This document shows positions 49,689-57,837 of a stretch of DNA of 64,000 nt, in pieces. The translations under genes and the position numbers were made by a program. Below the pieces are notes generated by a model, which had not been told where the DNA came from, searched no databases, and saw nothing but the letters and a program-made list of their open reading frames with translations. Within the stretch, counting starts at the first letter, position 1, and every line of letters begins with the position of its first letter. Source of the DNA: Sphingomonas sp. J315 (GTDB taxonomy: Bacteria; Pseudomonadota; Alphaproteobacteria; Sphingomonadales; Sphingomonadaceae); contig NZ_CP088296.1 of the NCBI RefSeq assembly GCF_024666595.1, forward strand, positions 310,001 through 374,000, written 5' to 3'.

Positions 49689-50591
49689 ATGCGCCTGCCC
49701 GATTTCGAAGCCTGGGCGATCTTCGCCTGCGTGGTCGAGCATCGCTCGTTCAGCGGCGCGGCGACCGCGATCGGGGTGAGCAAAGCCACCGTGTCCAAGG
49801 CGATTGCCCGGCTGGAGGCGCATCTCGGCACCGCGCTGTTCCACCGCACCTCGCGCCGCCTGACGCTGACCGACAGCGGCACCGCGCTCGCCGAACGCGC
49901 CGGACGCATCCTGGCCGAAGCACAAGCGGCGGAGGAGGCCGCGCTCGACGCCGCGCGCGCGCCGTCGGGCATGGTCCGCATCGCAGCGCCGATCACCTTC
50001 GGCATCCGCTTCGTCGCCGACGCCATCGCCGACCTGCTGGTCGCACATCCCGGTATCCAGATCGACCTGCGCCTGTCCGACGCGCGGGTCGACATCGTCG
50101 CCGACGGATTCGACATCGCGCTACGCATCGCCGACCTGCCCGACAGCTCGCTGCGCGCACGCCGCCTGTCACCGGTCAAGGCACGCGTGGTCGCCGCCCC
50201 CGCCTATCTCGCGCAGCATGGCACGCCGCAGCATCCGGCCGACCTCGCGCATCACGCCTGCTTCCTCTACGCGAACGCGATCGGCGCGTGGCATTTCCGC
50301 AAGGCGGATGGCGAGGAAGCGGCGGTACGCCCGACCGGGCCACTGATCACCGACAATGGCGACGCGATGACCCCCGCACTGCTCGCCGGGCTGGGCATCG
50401 CTCGGCTGCCCGACTTCATCATCGACCGCGAACTGGCGGACGGGCGGCTGGTCGAGATCCTCGGCGACTGGTCGCCGATGAACATTGCGCTTCATCTGCT
50501 CACCCCGCCCAGTTCCCTGCGCCCGGCGCGGGTCGAGCTGGTGATTGAGTTTCTATCGCAGCGCTTCCGTAACCTCTGCACACGGGTTTGA
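49689..50591 (+). CDS. LysR-family transcriptional regulator
   Basis: 300 residues. An N-terminal winged helix with SKATVSKAIARLE and LFHRTSRRLTLTDSG, followed by a periplasmic-binding-protein-like ligand domain. Typical divergent neighbour: probably regulates pirin-wrbA-ygiD in response to a quinone or aromatic. ATG 49689 is chosen (AGGAG lies six bases before); an in-frame TTG lies two codons upstream. A hairpin terminator follows. Confidence 0.92.
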   Translation: MRLPDFEAWAIFACVVEHRSFSGAATAIGVSKATVSKAIARLEAHLGTALFHRTSRRLTLTDSGTALAERAGRILAEAQAAEEAALDAARAPSGMVRIAAPITFGIRFVADAIADLLVAHPGIQIDLRLSDARVDIVADGFDIALRIADLPDSSLRARRLSPVKARVVAAPAYLAQHGTPQHPADLAHHACFLYANAIGAWHFRKADGEEAAVRPTGPLITDNGDAMTPALLAGLGIARLPDFIIDRELADGRLVEILGDWSPMNIALHLLTPPSSLRPARVELVIEFLSQRFRNLCTRV

Positions 50592-50603
50592 TCGCGCCCC
50601 AAT

Positions 50604-50643
50604 GCAAAGGGCCGGCCCGCATCGCTGCGGACCGGCCCCTTGC
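50604..50643. terminator. bidirectional hairpin terminator between LysR and TonB receptor
   Basis: A long imperfect stem (AAGGGCCGG with CCGGCCCCTT, plus CCCGCA with TGCGG) lies between the converging genes, 13 bases after the LysR stop and 16 bases beyond the receptor stop. No long T-run is present. Confidence 0.65.
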
Positions 50644-50658
50644 TTGGGTCAGGTGACG

Positions 50659-53598
50659 TCAGAGCTTGTAGCGGAAGCCGACGCGGAACTGGCGGCCCAA
50701 CATGTCCGAATAGGTCGTGTTCGACGCATTGCCCGTTTCCGGCACCAGCAACGGCCAGCGGTTGAACAGGTTCGTGACGTTGAAGAAGAACTCCGCCTCG
50801 GAGCTGCCCACCTGGACCTTCTGGGTCAGGTTGAGGTCGGCATAGAACAGGCCCGACACGCGGTTGTTGTTATAGGTAGGGAAATTGGTGGTCGAGAGCG
50901 GGCAGCCCGAAGTGCACTCGATGCCGCTCGCGGCGTATCTGCCCGAACTGACCCCACGGCCGGTCAAGGTCGCGGAGAAGGTCGGCGTGGTGTAGGCGAC
51001 GCTGCCGCGGAAGATCCACGTCGGCGTGCTCGCCTGACCGCCATTCGCGCCCACCGTGTTGACCGGAGCCGATCCGGCGATGCCGGTGACCGCCAGATTT
51101 TCGATGTAGCGGGTCGCGATACCGCGCAGGGTGATCGCGCTTTCGCCCATCGGGATGCGATAGGCCGCGTCGAAATCGACGCCACGCACCAGGCGGCGCA
51201 CATAGTTGAACGGCTGAGTCCGGATCAGCAGATAGGGTGCGGTCGGCGTCGACCGCACCGGATCGGTCGTGATCGCGGCGCAGAAATCCTGATTGCCGTC
51301 GGCATAGCAGCGGTTGACGACTTCCTGAGCCGAGATCGAGTCGATCGCGCCTTCCAGGTCGATGCGGAAATAATCGACCGAGAATTTGAAGCCCGGCAGG
51401 AAGCGCGGCGACAGCACGCCGCCGATGTTCCACGAATTGGCGACTTCAGGGCGCAGATTGATATTGCCCGTCACCAGTCCCGAATAGCTGTAGCGCTGCG
51501 GACCGTTGAGTCCGTCCTGCGTATAGACCGGGTTGGCAACCGAATCGCTGTTCGCGGTACCCGCCTGATAGAGTTCGTTGAGGTTCGGTGCCCGGATGTC
51601 GCGCGAACGCGTCACGCGGAACAGAATGTCCTCGATCGGCTGCCAGGTCGCGCCCAGCTTCCACGTCGTGACATAGCCCGAGTTCGAATAGTCGGTGCCG
51701 CGCACCGCACCGTTGAACTCAAGCCCGAAGCCCAGCGGCACCACGGTCTCGAGATAGGCTTCCTTCACATTGTAGGCACCGGTGAAGGGCAGATAGTTTC
51801 CGACCGACCAGGCGTTGCTGGTGGTGCCCGTCGGGCTGATCACCGGCTGGAACTCGGTCGGCACACTGCCGCGGATCTTCTCTTCGCGATATTCACCACC
51901 GAATGCGATGCTGACATCGCCAGCCCAGGTCGCGAACGGGGTGAACGACCAGTTCGTGCCCGCGACAAACTGTTCGAGCGTCTGGTCGCGATAGGGATCG
52001 CCGAGCACATAGGCGATCGCCGCAGGGTTCGCGACGCCAATGCCGAGCCGGTTGAGCGGCACGCAGTTGGGATCGTCGTTGGTCGTGCTGGCATCGACGT
52101 TGATGAGGCACTGGATCGACCCGACCGCATAGCCGCGCGCGTTGCCAGCGGGCGCGAACGCGGCTGCGGTGGCGGCGGCCATGCGCGCATTGTGCATGAT
52201 GTTGCGCAGCTGCTCACGCACGTCCGAACGGCCATATTGCGCATAGACGTCCCAGCGCGCGGTCTTGCCGAACGCCTCGAACGTCCCTTCGAACCCGCCG
52301 ACGAAGCGCATCACCTCACGCTCGTTATTGATCGCGCGGAACGGCAGGTCAGCCGCAGTCGTCGCCAGCGTAAAGCTGTTGACGCCGGTCAGGCGCGCCG
52401 TGCCCAGTGTCTGGAGCGCAAATGCGTTACAGGTGATGGGCGTCGGCACCACGGTGCAGCCCGTGGTGTTGTAGGTGATGCCGGTCGCCAGGTTCGGACC
52501 CGCGTTGAACAAGACCTTCTGGTGATTGTACGAAGCTTCGAAGAACGCCTCGACATTGTCCGTAACCTCATAGGTCAGTCGACCGAACACGCCCCAGCGA
52601 TCATCCTCGGGCATCAGGCCGATACGGCGACCAGAATCATTGACCTGCCACGATCCGTTCTGGACGACCGACGGTGCAGAGGCACCGCCAAGCGCCGGGA
52701 ATTGGAAGGTACCATAGTCAAACACGTTCACAGAACCGCCCTGACCAAAATACAGCCCGCGCAGCGCGGTGCTGCTGGTAATCAGGCCGCCCGGCGTCGA
52801 GTTCGACGCACCGACATTGCGCAGCGTAGTGATATAGCGCGGCACGGTCGCATTGGCGCTCCACGCCGGGTTTTCGACCCGCACATAACCGGTGTGGTTC
52901 CACTTGCGGTCGATCGGATCGATCTCGAAGATGCCGTCCTGATGCGAAATTTCCGCGTTGAACATGACGTGCCCACGGCCGCCGGCGAATGACGTGCCGC
53001 CCGTGACGGTACCCTGATAGTTGAACCCGTCGCCATAGGTGGTGACGCCGGTCTCTCCGCTGATGCGCAGCCCATCAAGCTCCTTGTTGAGCACGAAGTT
53101 GACCACGCCGCCGACCGCGTCCGAGCCATAGGCCGCCGACGCGCCGCCGGTTGCGATCTCGACACGATCGACCAGTCCCTGCGGGATGTTGTTGACATCG
53201 ACCCAGCCGAAGATCGTCGAACCGACCGATCGGCGACCGTTCAACAGGATCAGCGTCCGCCCCTCGCCCAGGTTGCGCAGGTTGAGCGCGTTGATGCCCG
53301 CCGAGCCGTTGGACAGGTTGAGACGCGAGTTGGCCGGCTTGGTCGATCCGGCAAGCTGCGGCTGCTGGTTGACGAAGTCGGCGATATTGTTGGTTGGCGA
53401 CGTATTGTCGATATCTTCGCTGGTCAGCACCGTCAGCGGGGTCGGCGACTGAAATCCGTCGCGAACGATGCGCGATCCGGTGATCGTCACCTCACGCTCG
53501 CCAGATTCCTCCCCGGTCGCGGGTGCAGGCGCATCCTGCGCGAACGCCGGAACCGCCAGGCTGCACGCGGTCACGAACAATGCGGTCTTGAACTTCAT
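50659..53598 (-). CDS. TonB-dependent outer-membrane receptor
   Basis: 979 residues. Signal peptide MKFKTALFVTACSLAVPAFA. A plug domain follows with REVTITGSRIVRDGFQSPTP, NIADFVNQQPQLAGS and GGASAAYGSDAVGGVVNFVL. A 22-strand barrel ends in the C-terminal GRQFRVGFRYKL, a typical terminal aromatic/hydrophobic residue for BAM. The plug resembles the sphingomonad sugar/peptide-type TBDRs (long, no secretin domain, no FecR neighbour), so the ligand is unknown. ATG 53598 (MKFKTAL) is chosen over an upstream Met, with AAGGGGG seven bases before it. Confidence 0.93.
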   Translation of the reverse strand: MKFKTALFVTACSLAVPAFAQDAPAPATGEESGEREVTITGSRIVRDGFQSPTPLTVLTSEDIDNTSPTNNIADFVNQQPQLAGSTKPANSRLNLSNGSAGINALNLRNLGEGRTLILLNGRRSVGSTIFGWVDVNNIPQGLVDRVEIATGGASAAYGSDAVGGVVNFVLNKELDGLRISGETGVTTYGDGFNYQGTVTGGTSFAGGRGHVMFNAEISHQDGIFEIDPIDRKWNHTGYVRVENPAWSANATVPRYITTLRNVGASNSTPGGLITSSTALRGLYFGQGGSVNVFDYGTFQFPALGGASAPSVVQNGSWQVNDSGRRIGLMPEDDRWGVFGRLTYEVTDNVEAFFEASYNHQKVLFNAGPNLATGITYNTTGCTVVPTPITCNAFALQTLGTARLTGVNSFTLATTAADLPFRAINNEREVMRFVGGFEGTFEAFGKTARWDVYAQYGRSDVREQLRNIMHNARMAAATAAAFAPAGNARGYAVGSIQCLINVDASTTNDDPNCVPLNRLGIGVANPAAIAYVLGDPYRDQTLEQFVAGTNWSFTPFATWAGDVSIAFGGEYREEKIRGSVPTEFQPVISPTGTTSNAWSVGNYLPFTGAYNVKEAYLETVVPLGFGLEFNGAVRGTDYSNSGYVTTWKLGATWQPIEDILFRVTRSRDIRAPNLNELYQAGTANSDSVANPVYTQDGLNGPQRYSYSGLVTGNINLRPEVANSWNIGGVLSPRFLPGFKFSVDYFRIDLEGAIDSISAQEVVNRCYADGNQDFCAAITTDPVRSTPTAPYLLIRTQPFNYVRRLVRGVDFDAAYRIPMGESAITLRGIATRYIENLAVTGIAGSAPVNTVGANGGQASTPTWIFRGSVAYTTPTFSATLTGRGVSSGRYAASGIECTSGCPLSTTNFPTYNNNRVSGLFYADLNLTQKVQVGSSEAEFFFNVTNLFNRWPLLVPETGNASNTTYSDMLGRQFRVGFRYKL

Positions 53599-53706
53599 AC
53601 CCAACCCCCTTTTGACCCGGCGCGCATTTTTTGTGTCGGCTTCGCCAGAAACCGGGAAATTAATCATGCATATTCTATGTGTGCAAATGCAAAATAACGG
53701 CGAAGC

Positions 53707-53745
53707 CTATAACCTGAGTTTATATGATTCGCGTCAAGACTTGAC
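53707..53745 (-). promoter_or_regulatory. receptor promoter with GTCAAG-A-CTTGAC palindrome
   Basis: On the minus strand TTGACG (53732-53737) and TTATAG (53707-53712), spaced 19 bases apart, could be a -35/-10 pair. A perfect 6-1-6 inverted repeat (53733-53745) overlaps the -35 box and could be an operator. A GANTC site (GATTC 53726) lies between them. Confidence 0.45.
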
Positions 53746-53806
53746 AGGGTTCGCCGCAAGTCCGGCTGGACACTGACGGTTCACCACTCCTGCCCCACCC
53801 CCCCGC

Positions 53807-53876
53807 GACTCGTGGATTCAGGCCGGTTAGCCAAAAATTAACCTTTTGCCTTCATTCCAGCTTAGGTTAATGAATC
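53807..53876 (+). promoter_or_regulatory. ctrA promoter region: GANTC sites and CtrA-type box
   Basis: GACTC (53807), GATTC (53815) and GAATC (53872) are GANTC sites for CcrM-type methylation, and TTAG-CCAAAAA-TTAA (53827-53841) matches the TTAA-N7-TTAA CtrA box with one mismatch. In Caulobacter, ctrA transcription is autoregulated and methylation-dependent, so the layout suggests a similar circuit. Confidence 0.6.
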
Positions 53877-53929
53877 AGTCGCGTTGTTCGTCACAGGGGG
53901 CGTCCAACCGGCACAGGGGAAATCAGCCG

Positions 53930-54637
53930 ATGCGCGTGCTGCTGATCGAAGACGAACCGACGACCGCCAAGGCCATCGAGCTGATGCTCGCGACCGAGGG
54001 GTTCAACGTCTACACCACCGATCTGGGCGAGGAAGGCCTCGATCTGGGCAAGCTGTATGATTACGATATCATCCTGCTCGACCTGAACCTTCCCGACATG
54101 CACGGCTATGACGTGCTGAAGAAGCTGCGCGTTGCGCGGGTTCAGACCCCGGTCCTGATCCTCTCGGGCATCAACGAAATGGACAGCAAGGTCCGCTCGT
54201 TCGGCTTCGGCGCCGACGATTACGTGACCAAGCCCTTCCATCGCGAAGAGCTGATCGCCCGCATCCACGCCGTGGTGCGCCGCAGCAAGGGTCACAGCCA
54301 GTCGGTCATCCGCACCGGCAAGCTGGCGGTGAACCTGGACGCCAAGACCGTCGAGGTCGATGGTGCCCGCGTCCACCTGACCGGCAAGGAATATGCGATG
54401 CTGGAGCTGCTCTCGCTCCGCAAGGGCACGACGCTCACCAAGGAAATGTTCCTCAACCACCTTTATGGCGGGATGGACGAGCCCGAGCTCAAGATCATCG
54501 ACGTCTTCATCTGCAAGCTGCGCAAGAAGCTCAGCATGGCGTGCGAGGGCGAGAATTACATCGAGACCGTCTGGGGCCGCGGCTATGTGCTGCGCGAGCC
54601 CGAGGAAGCGGCCGGCGCGGTCAGCGCGGTCGCCTGA
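53930..54637 (+). CDS. ctrA: cell-cycle response regulator CtrA
   Basis: Master regulator of polar development and division in Alphaproteobacteria. 235 residues. A receiver domain with the phosphorylated Asp51 ([15 protein letters not shown]) and the conserved switch Lys in [14 protein letters not shown] winged-helix DNA-binding domain follows with [20 protein letters not shown] and [17 protein letters not shown] 53930 is chosen; AGGGGA lies nine bases upstream. Followed by a strong terminator. Confidence 0.96.
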   Translation: MRVLLIEDEPTTAKAIELMLATEGFNVYTTDLGEEGLDLGKLYDYDIILLDLNLPDMHGYDVLKKLRVARVQTPVLILSGINEMDSKVRSFGFGADDYVTKPFHREELIARIHAVVRRSKGHSQSVIRTGKLAVNLDAKTVEVDGARVHLTGKEYAMLELLSLRKGTTLTKEMFLNHLYGGMDEPELKIIDVFICKLRKKLSMACEGENYIETVWGRGYVLREPEEAAGAVSAVA

Positions 54638-54663
54638 CACCAGTTCGTTGCGTGGGGCAAAGG

Positions 54664-54699
54664 GGGCCGCGCCATCCGGGGGATGGCGCGGCCCTTTTT
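54664..54699 (+). terminator. intrinsic terminator of ctrA
   Basis: GGGCCGCGCCATCC (54664-54677) pairs exactly with GGATGGCGCGGCCC (54681-54694) and is followed by TTTTT. Confidence 0.93.
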
Positions 54700-54756
54700 C
54701 TTGTGCGCGCATGATGGCCCGCCCTTCGGCGAACCATCTGATCTGCAAGAAGTAAC

Positions 54757-54846
54757 TGGCGGAGAGGGTGGGATTCGAACCCACGTTACGGTTCCCCGTA
54801 AACCGCATTTCGAGTGCGGCGCGATCGACCACTCTGCCACCTCTCC
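54757..54846 (-). tRNA. tRNA-Ser (CGA)
   Basis: A 90-nt class II tRNA with encoded CCA. On the minus strand it opens GGAGAGGTGGCAGAG (acceptor GGAGAGG pairs with CCTCTCC) and has an anticodon stem CCGCA/TGCGG around CTCGAAA, giving CGA. A long variable arm follows (the GTTTACGGGGAACCGT region), and the T-arm is GTGGGTTCGAATCCCAC. Discriminator G precedes CCA, as in serine tRNAs. Confidence 0.96.
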
Positions 54847-54978
54847 GCGAGGGGTCCGCAGGGCATGTACATGCCGCTCCGTCCGGTCGAGCGCGGGCCT
54901 CTAGACCAAGGCTCGCGGGCTTGCAAGCGCCTTGCGCACGCTTCTTGTATGGACCGCAAAGCGCATTAGATTGAACCC

Positions 54979-55359
54979 ATGACTCGCGCCTCCGACCCGC
55001 TCGATCTGGCGATTGCCGGTGTCCCCGTCCCTCCGGTCGCGCATGCGCGCTTCAACCTGGGCGATGTGGTGCGACACCGGCTGTTCGATTTTCGCGGGGT
55101 GATTTTCGACATCGATCCGGTCTTTGCCAATACCGACGAATGGTATGACGCGATCCCGGAGGATGTGCGCCCGCGCAAGGACCAGCCTTTCTACCACCTG
55201 CTCGCCGAGAATGCGGAGTCGAGCTACGTCGCCTATGTCAGCCAGCAGAACCTGGTCGCGGACGACAGCGACGAGCCGGTCGAGCATCCCGCGATCAGCG
55301 GGTTGTTCGACGAGTTGAGCGACGGGCGGTATCAGTTGAAGCGCGAGCATCGGCATTAG
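54979..55359 (+). CDS. hspQ: heat shock protein HspQ (YccV-like, hemimethylated-DNA-binding family)
   Basis: 126 residues. The HspQ/YccV fold: ARFNLGDVVRHRLFDFRGVI, IDPVFANTDEWYDAIPE, QPFYHLLAEN, YVAYVSQQNLV and the C-terminal GISGLFDEL-like motif (SGLFDELSDGRYQL). In E. coli it stimulates Lon and reduces DnaA level. The N-terminus is about 25 residues longer than usual and non-conserved. Confidence 0.92.
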   Translation: MTRASDPLDLAIAGVPVPPVAHARFNLGDVVRHRLFDFRGVIFDIDPVFANTDEWYDAIPEDVRPRKDQPFYHLLAENAESSYVAYVSQQNLVADDSDEPVEHPAISGLFDELSDGRYQLKREHRH

Positions 55360-55387
55360 GTTTGTTTGAGAACACTGGCGCGTTCTG

Positions 55388-55472
55388 CGGCACCGGCCCG
55401 CTCCCCCACCCGGCCGCCCATCGGCAGGATATTCGGGAACGGGTGGCCGGGTGGGGGAGCGGGCCGGTGCCG
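55388..55472. repeat. perfect 28-bp inverted repeat with 29-base spacer
   Basis: Bases 55388-55415 (CGGCACCGGCCCGCTCCCCC, then ACCCGGCC) are exactly complementary to 55445-55472; pairing can extend four more base pairs inward with one G-T. It lies 29 bases downstream of hspQ and is not followed by T. In the rest of the 235-base gap to rplU I see no further gene. Confidence 0.9.
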
Positions 55473-55594
55473 AAACTATGGGGCGACAGCCCCGCATAAC
55501 GGTTGACTTCCTAACCCGAATCCCATAACCGCGCCGTTCCTCCCGCCGGGCTTGTCCTGCGCGGGCACATGCTTTTGAAATTGAGATGAGGCCC

Positions 55595-55963
55595 ATGTTC
55601 GCTATCGTGCGCACGGGCGGCAAGCAGTATCGCGTTGCCGCAGGAGACAAGATCGTCGTCGAGAAGCTCGACGGCGAAGCCGGTTCGACGATCACCCTGG
55701 GTGACGTGCTGCTCGCTGGCGAAGGTTCGGATCTGAAGTCGACCGACGGCCTGACCGTTTCGGCCGAGATCGTCGCCCAGCAGAAGGGCGAGAAGATCAT
55801 CGTCTTCAAGAAGCGCCGTCGGCACAACTATCGCCGCAAGAACGGCCATCGCCAGAACCACACCATCCTGAAGATCACCGCGATCGGTGCGCAGGAGACC
55901 AAGAAGAAGGCCGCGAAGGCCAAGGCGACCGAGGGCGATGCCCCGGCGGCCGCGGAAGCGTAA
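55595..55963 (+). CDS. rplU: 50S ribosomal protein L21
   Basis: 122 residues. [20 protein letters not shown]; the L21 signature region [20 protein letters not shown]; an Ala/Lys-rich C-terminal tail. ATG 55595 is chosen (GAGG three bases before); an ATG three codons upstream is possible. It is followed by rpmA as usual. Confidence 0.97.
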   Translation: MFAIVRTGGKQYRVAAGDKIVVEKLDGEAGSTITLGDVLLAGEGSDLKSTDGLTVSAEIVAQQKGEKIIVFKKRRRHNYRRKNGHRQNHTILKITAIGAQETKKKAAKAKATEGDAPAAAEA

Positions 55964-55976
55964 GGAGTAATCCGAA

Positions 55977-56246
55977 ATGGCACATAAGAAGGCAGGCGGC
56001 TCTTCGCGCAACGGTCGCGACTCGCAGTCCAAGCGTCTCGGCGTGAAGAAGTTCGGTGGCGAAGTCGCCATTGCGGGCAACATTCTCGTGCGTCAGCGCG
56101 GGACCAAATATTATCCGGGCGTCAATGTCGGCATCGGCAAGGACCATACCCTCTTTGCGCTTACCGACGGCCGCGTGCGATTCCACGACGGCAAGCTCGG
56201 TCGCAAATTCTGCTCGGTAGAAATGATTGCGGCTGCGGCCGAATAA
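55977..56246 (+). CDS. rpmA: 50S ribosomal protein L27
   Basis: 89 residues. [20 protein letters not shown], the L27 start; [20 protein letters not shown] is the signature. The N-terminus begins directly with MAHKK, so there is no Firmicute-type N-terminal cleavage motif. Confidence 0.98.
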   Translation: MAHKKAGGSSRNGRDSQSKRLGVKKFGGEVAIAGNILVRQRGTKYYPGVNVGIGKDHTLFALTDGRVRFHDGKLGRKFCSVEMIAAAAE

Positions 56247-56306
56247 GCTGGGCAACCATCCGGGTTGCCCGCCAGGGTGACCCGGGTCTCCGCATCAGGA
56301 GACCGC

Positions 56307-56340
56307 AAAAGGGAGACGGGTCACCCCGGTCTCCCTTTTT
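56307..56340 (+). terminator. intrinsic terminator of rplU-rpmA
   Basis: GGGAGAC (56311-56317) pairs with GTCTCCC (56329-56335) and TTTTT follows; AAAA lies on the left side. Confidence 0.88.
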
Positions 56341-56416
56341 CTTTGCTCCCTCGAAACCCGATCGTCTTTCCCGCGTCATGCTTGGCGGGAATGGCGGGCA
56401 AGAGGAGTAAGCGGAC

Positions 56417-56971
56417 ATGTTCGCAAGAACGCAAAGACTGATGCTGCGGCCCGGCTGGATCGAGGATGCGCCCGAACTGGCGCGCGCGATCGGCCATCAT
56501 GAGGTTGTCCGCAACCTCAGCCGCGCTCCGTGGCCCTATGCGGTGAGCGACGCCGAAGAATTTCTGATGATCGAGCGCAAGGCGAGCGACCTGCCGGTGT
56601 TCCTGATCTGCGCGCTGGACGAGGCCACCAGCCGCATCGTCGGTTGCATCGGGCTCGACCGGATGGAGCGCGGCACTGTCGAACTCGGCTATTGGATCGC
56701 TCCCGACGCCTGGGGTCGCGGCTATGCGACCGAGGCCGGCCGCGCGGTGATCGACATCGCCCGCACGCTGCGCGTGCCCACGCTCACCGCCAGCCACTTC
56801 GCCGACAATCCGGCATCGGGCCGTGTCCTGCGCAAGCTCGGCTTCCGCCCGACGGGGCGCACCATCTCCCGCCACTCGCTCGGTCGCGGCGGTGAGGATG
56901 TGACGGTGGAGTTCGAGCAGCGCCTGTCGGACTCAGACTGTACCGATCCCTGCGACCGAATGGCGGCGTGA
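56417..56971 (+). CDS. GNAT N-acetyltransferase (RimJ/RimL-like)
   Basis: 184 residues. Acetyl-CoA site in ELGYWIAPDAWGRGYATEAG, with TASHFADNPASGRVLRKLGF, the usual RimL-type ending. It has the N-terminal R-L-x-L-R-P start (TQRLMLRPGW). Substrate unknown. Confidence 0.88.
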   Translation: MFARTQRLMLRPGWIEDAPELARAIGHHEVVRNLSRAPWPYAVSDAEEFLMIERKASDLPVFLICALDEATSRIVGCIGLDRMERGTVELGYWIAPDAWGRGYATEAGRAVIDIARTLRVPTLTASHFADNPASGRVLRKLGFRPTGRTISRHSLGRGGEDVTVEFEQRLSDSDCTDPCDRMAA

Positions 56972-56984
56972 AGCACTAAAAGCC

Positions 56985-57075
56985 CCTCCCCTTCAGGAGT
57001 GGCGGCTTGGACTGCCCCCGGCAGTCCAAGCCCAGTCCGGAAGACTGGGCGACCCGCCACTGGGTTGGGGTGGGG
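56985..57075. repeat. three-way-junction palindrome
   Basis: An outer stem AGTGGCGG (56998-57005) with CCGCCACT (57054-57061) encloses two perfect hairpins: CTTGGACTGCC/GGCAGTCCAAG (57006-57030) and CCCAGTC/GACTGGG (57031-57049). Flanks CCCCTCCCC and GGGTTGGGGTGGGG add further pairing. Confidence 0.85.
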
Positions 57076-57200
57076 CCGTCGCGTCTCACCGAGACTACGC
57101 ACGGACGACGGCCCTTGCCTCACCCACACATCCGCCCGAACGAGGTACAAACGTCCGGCATTGGGTGGTTAGCTGCCATCGACAATGGTAGTCTAAGACA

Positions 57201-57695
57201 ATGCGGATCACATCAGTCTTCCGACCGGTTATTGGACTACTTGCGGCACTCGCTGTGGCGGCTTGTGGCAGTGCGCCGTCGAAGACGACTATGACCGTTG
57301 CGGAACTGATACCCCAGATAGATCGACTAAACGGTCAAACGGTCAGCGTTGTTGGCTATCTATCGAGGTGTGAAGTGAACAGTTGCCGTCTATACCGCAA
57401 CAAGGCGGAGGCCGACGACGTAGACCGCTCCATGGACGCGATGCGAGCGGCGCTGGCGGCCGGGGCTACTGACGTATCAGGTTTCGGGTTTCCGAATTAT
57501 CCTGCCCTTGGGCTTGGCCAAGGGGCGCGGTTCGCATTCTTCGAGATGCAGGCTACTTTTTACGCAAACAGCTATGTCGTGATTACCGGCAGGGTGACGA
57601 ACGAATGTCGTGCCGAAGGAAAACCTGTCTGTTTTGATAGGAGTAACGACGTCGAACCCAGCGCCATCCGGGCGGCAATCACCCCCCTTAAGTAG
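57201..57695 (+). CDS. putative lipoprotein with lower GC than its neighbours
   Basis: 164 residues. Signal peptide with lipobox LAVAAC (acylated Cys about residue 22), then an OB-like or beta-rich body (LNGQTVSVVGYLSRC and ANSYVVITGRVTNECRAEGK). The body has six or so cysteines. Codon use includes ATA and CTA, and the sequence is visibly lower in G/C than the genes around it, suggesting recent acquisition. It lies between two palindromic repeats. No family recognised. Confidence 0.75.
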   Translation: MRITSVFRPVIGLLAALAVAACGSAPSKTTMTVAELIPQIDRLNGQTVSVVGYLSRCEVNSCRLYRNKAEADDVDRSMDAMRAALAAGATDVSGFGFPNYPALGLGQGARFAFFEMQATFYANSYVVITGRVTNECRAEGKPVCFDRSNDVEPSAIRAAITPLK

Positions 57696-57734
57696 CGTCG
57701 TGATCGACCGAATGACCGCAATGGGATCGTAAGC

Positions 57735-57758
57735 CGCCCAACCCCTCCCCTGAAGGGG
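57735..57758. repeat. short CCCCTCCCCT/AGGGGAGGG palindrome
   Basis: An 8-10 bp C/G-rich inverted repeat, CCCCTCCCCTGAAGGGGAGGG, after the lipoprotein gene; same family as 5703-5723. Confidence 0.55.
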
Positions 57759-57837
57759 AGGGCCTGAGAGCGAACCTTGCCTCAAATGATCGGACGGAGC
57801 CAGTTACGCAACACGGCTCCGCCCGAAACCCTGAACC

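Noticed and set aside
50545..52992. 815-codon plus-strand frame over the TonB receptor
   Set aside because: Antisense shadow; the receptor has a signal peptide, plug and barrel end.
55388..55472. Rho-independent terminator of hspQ
   Set aside because: No T-run follows and the arms are much longer than normal; kept as a repeat.
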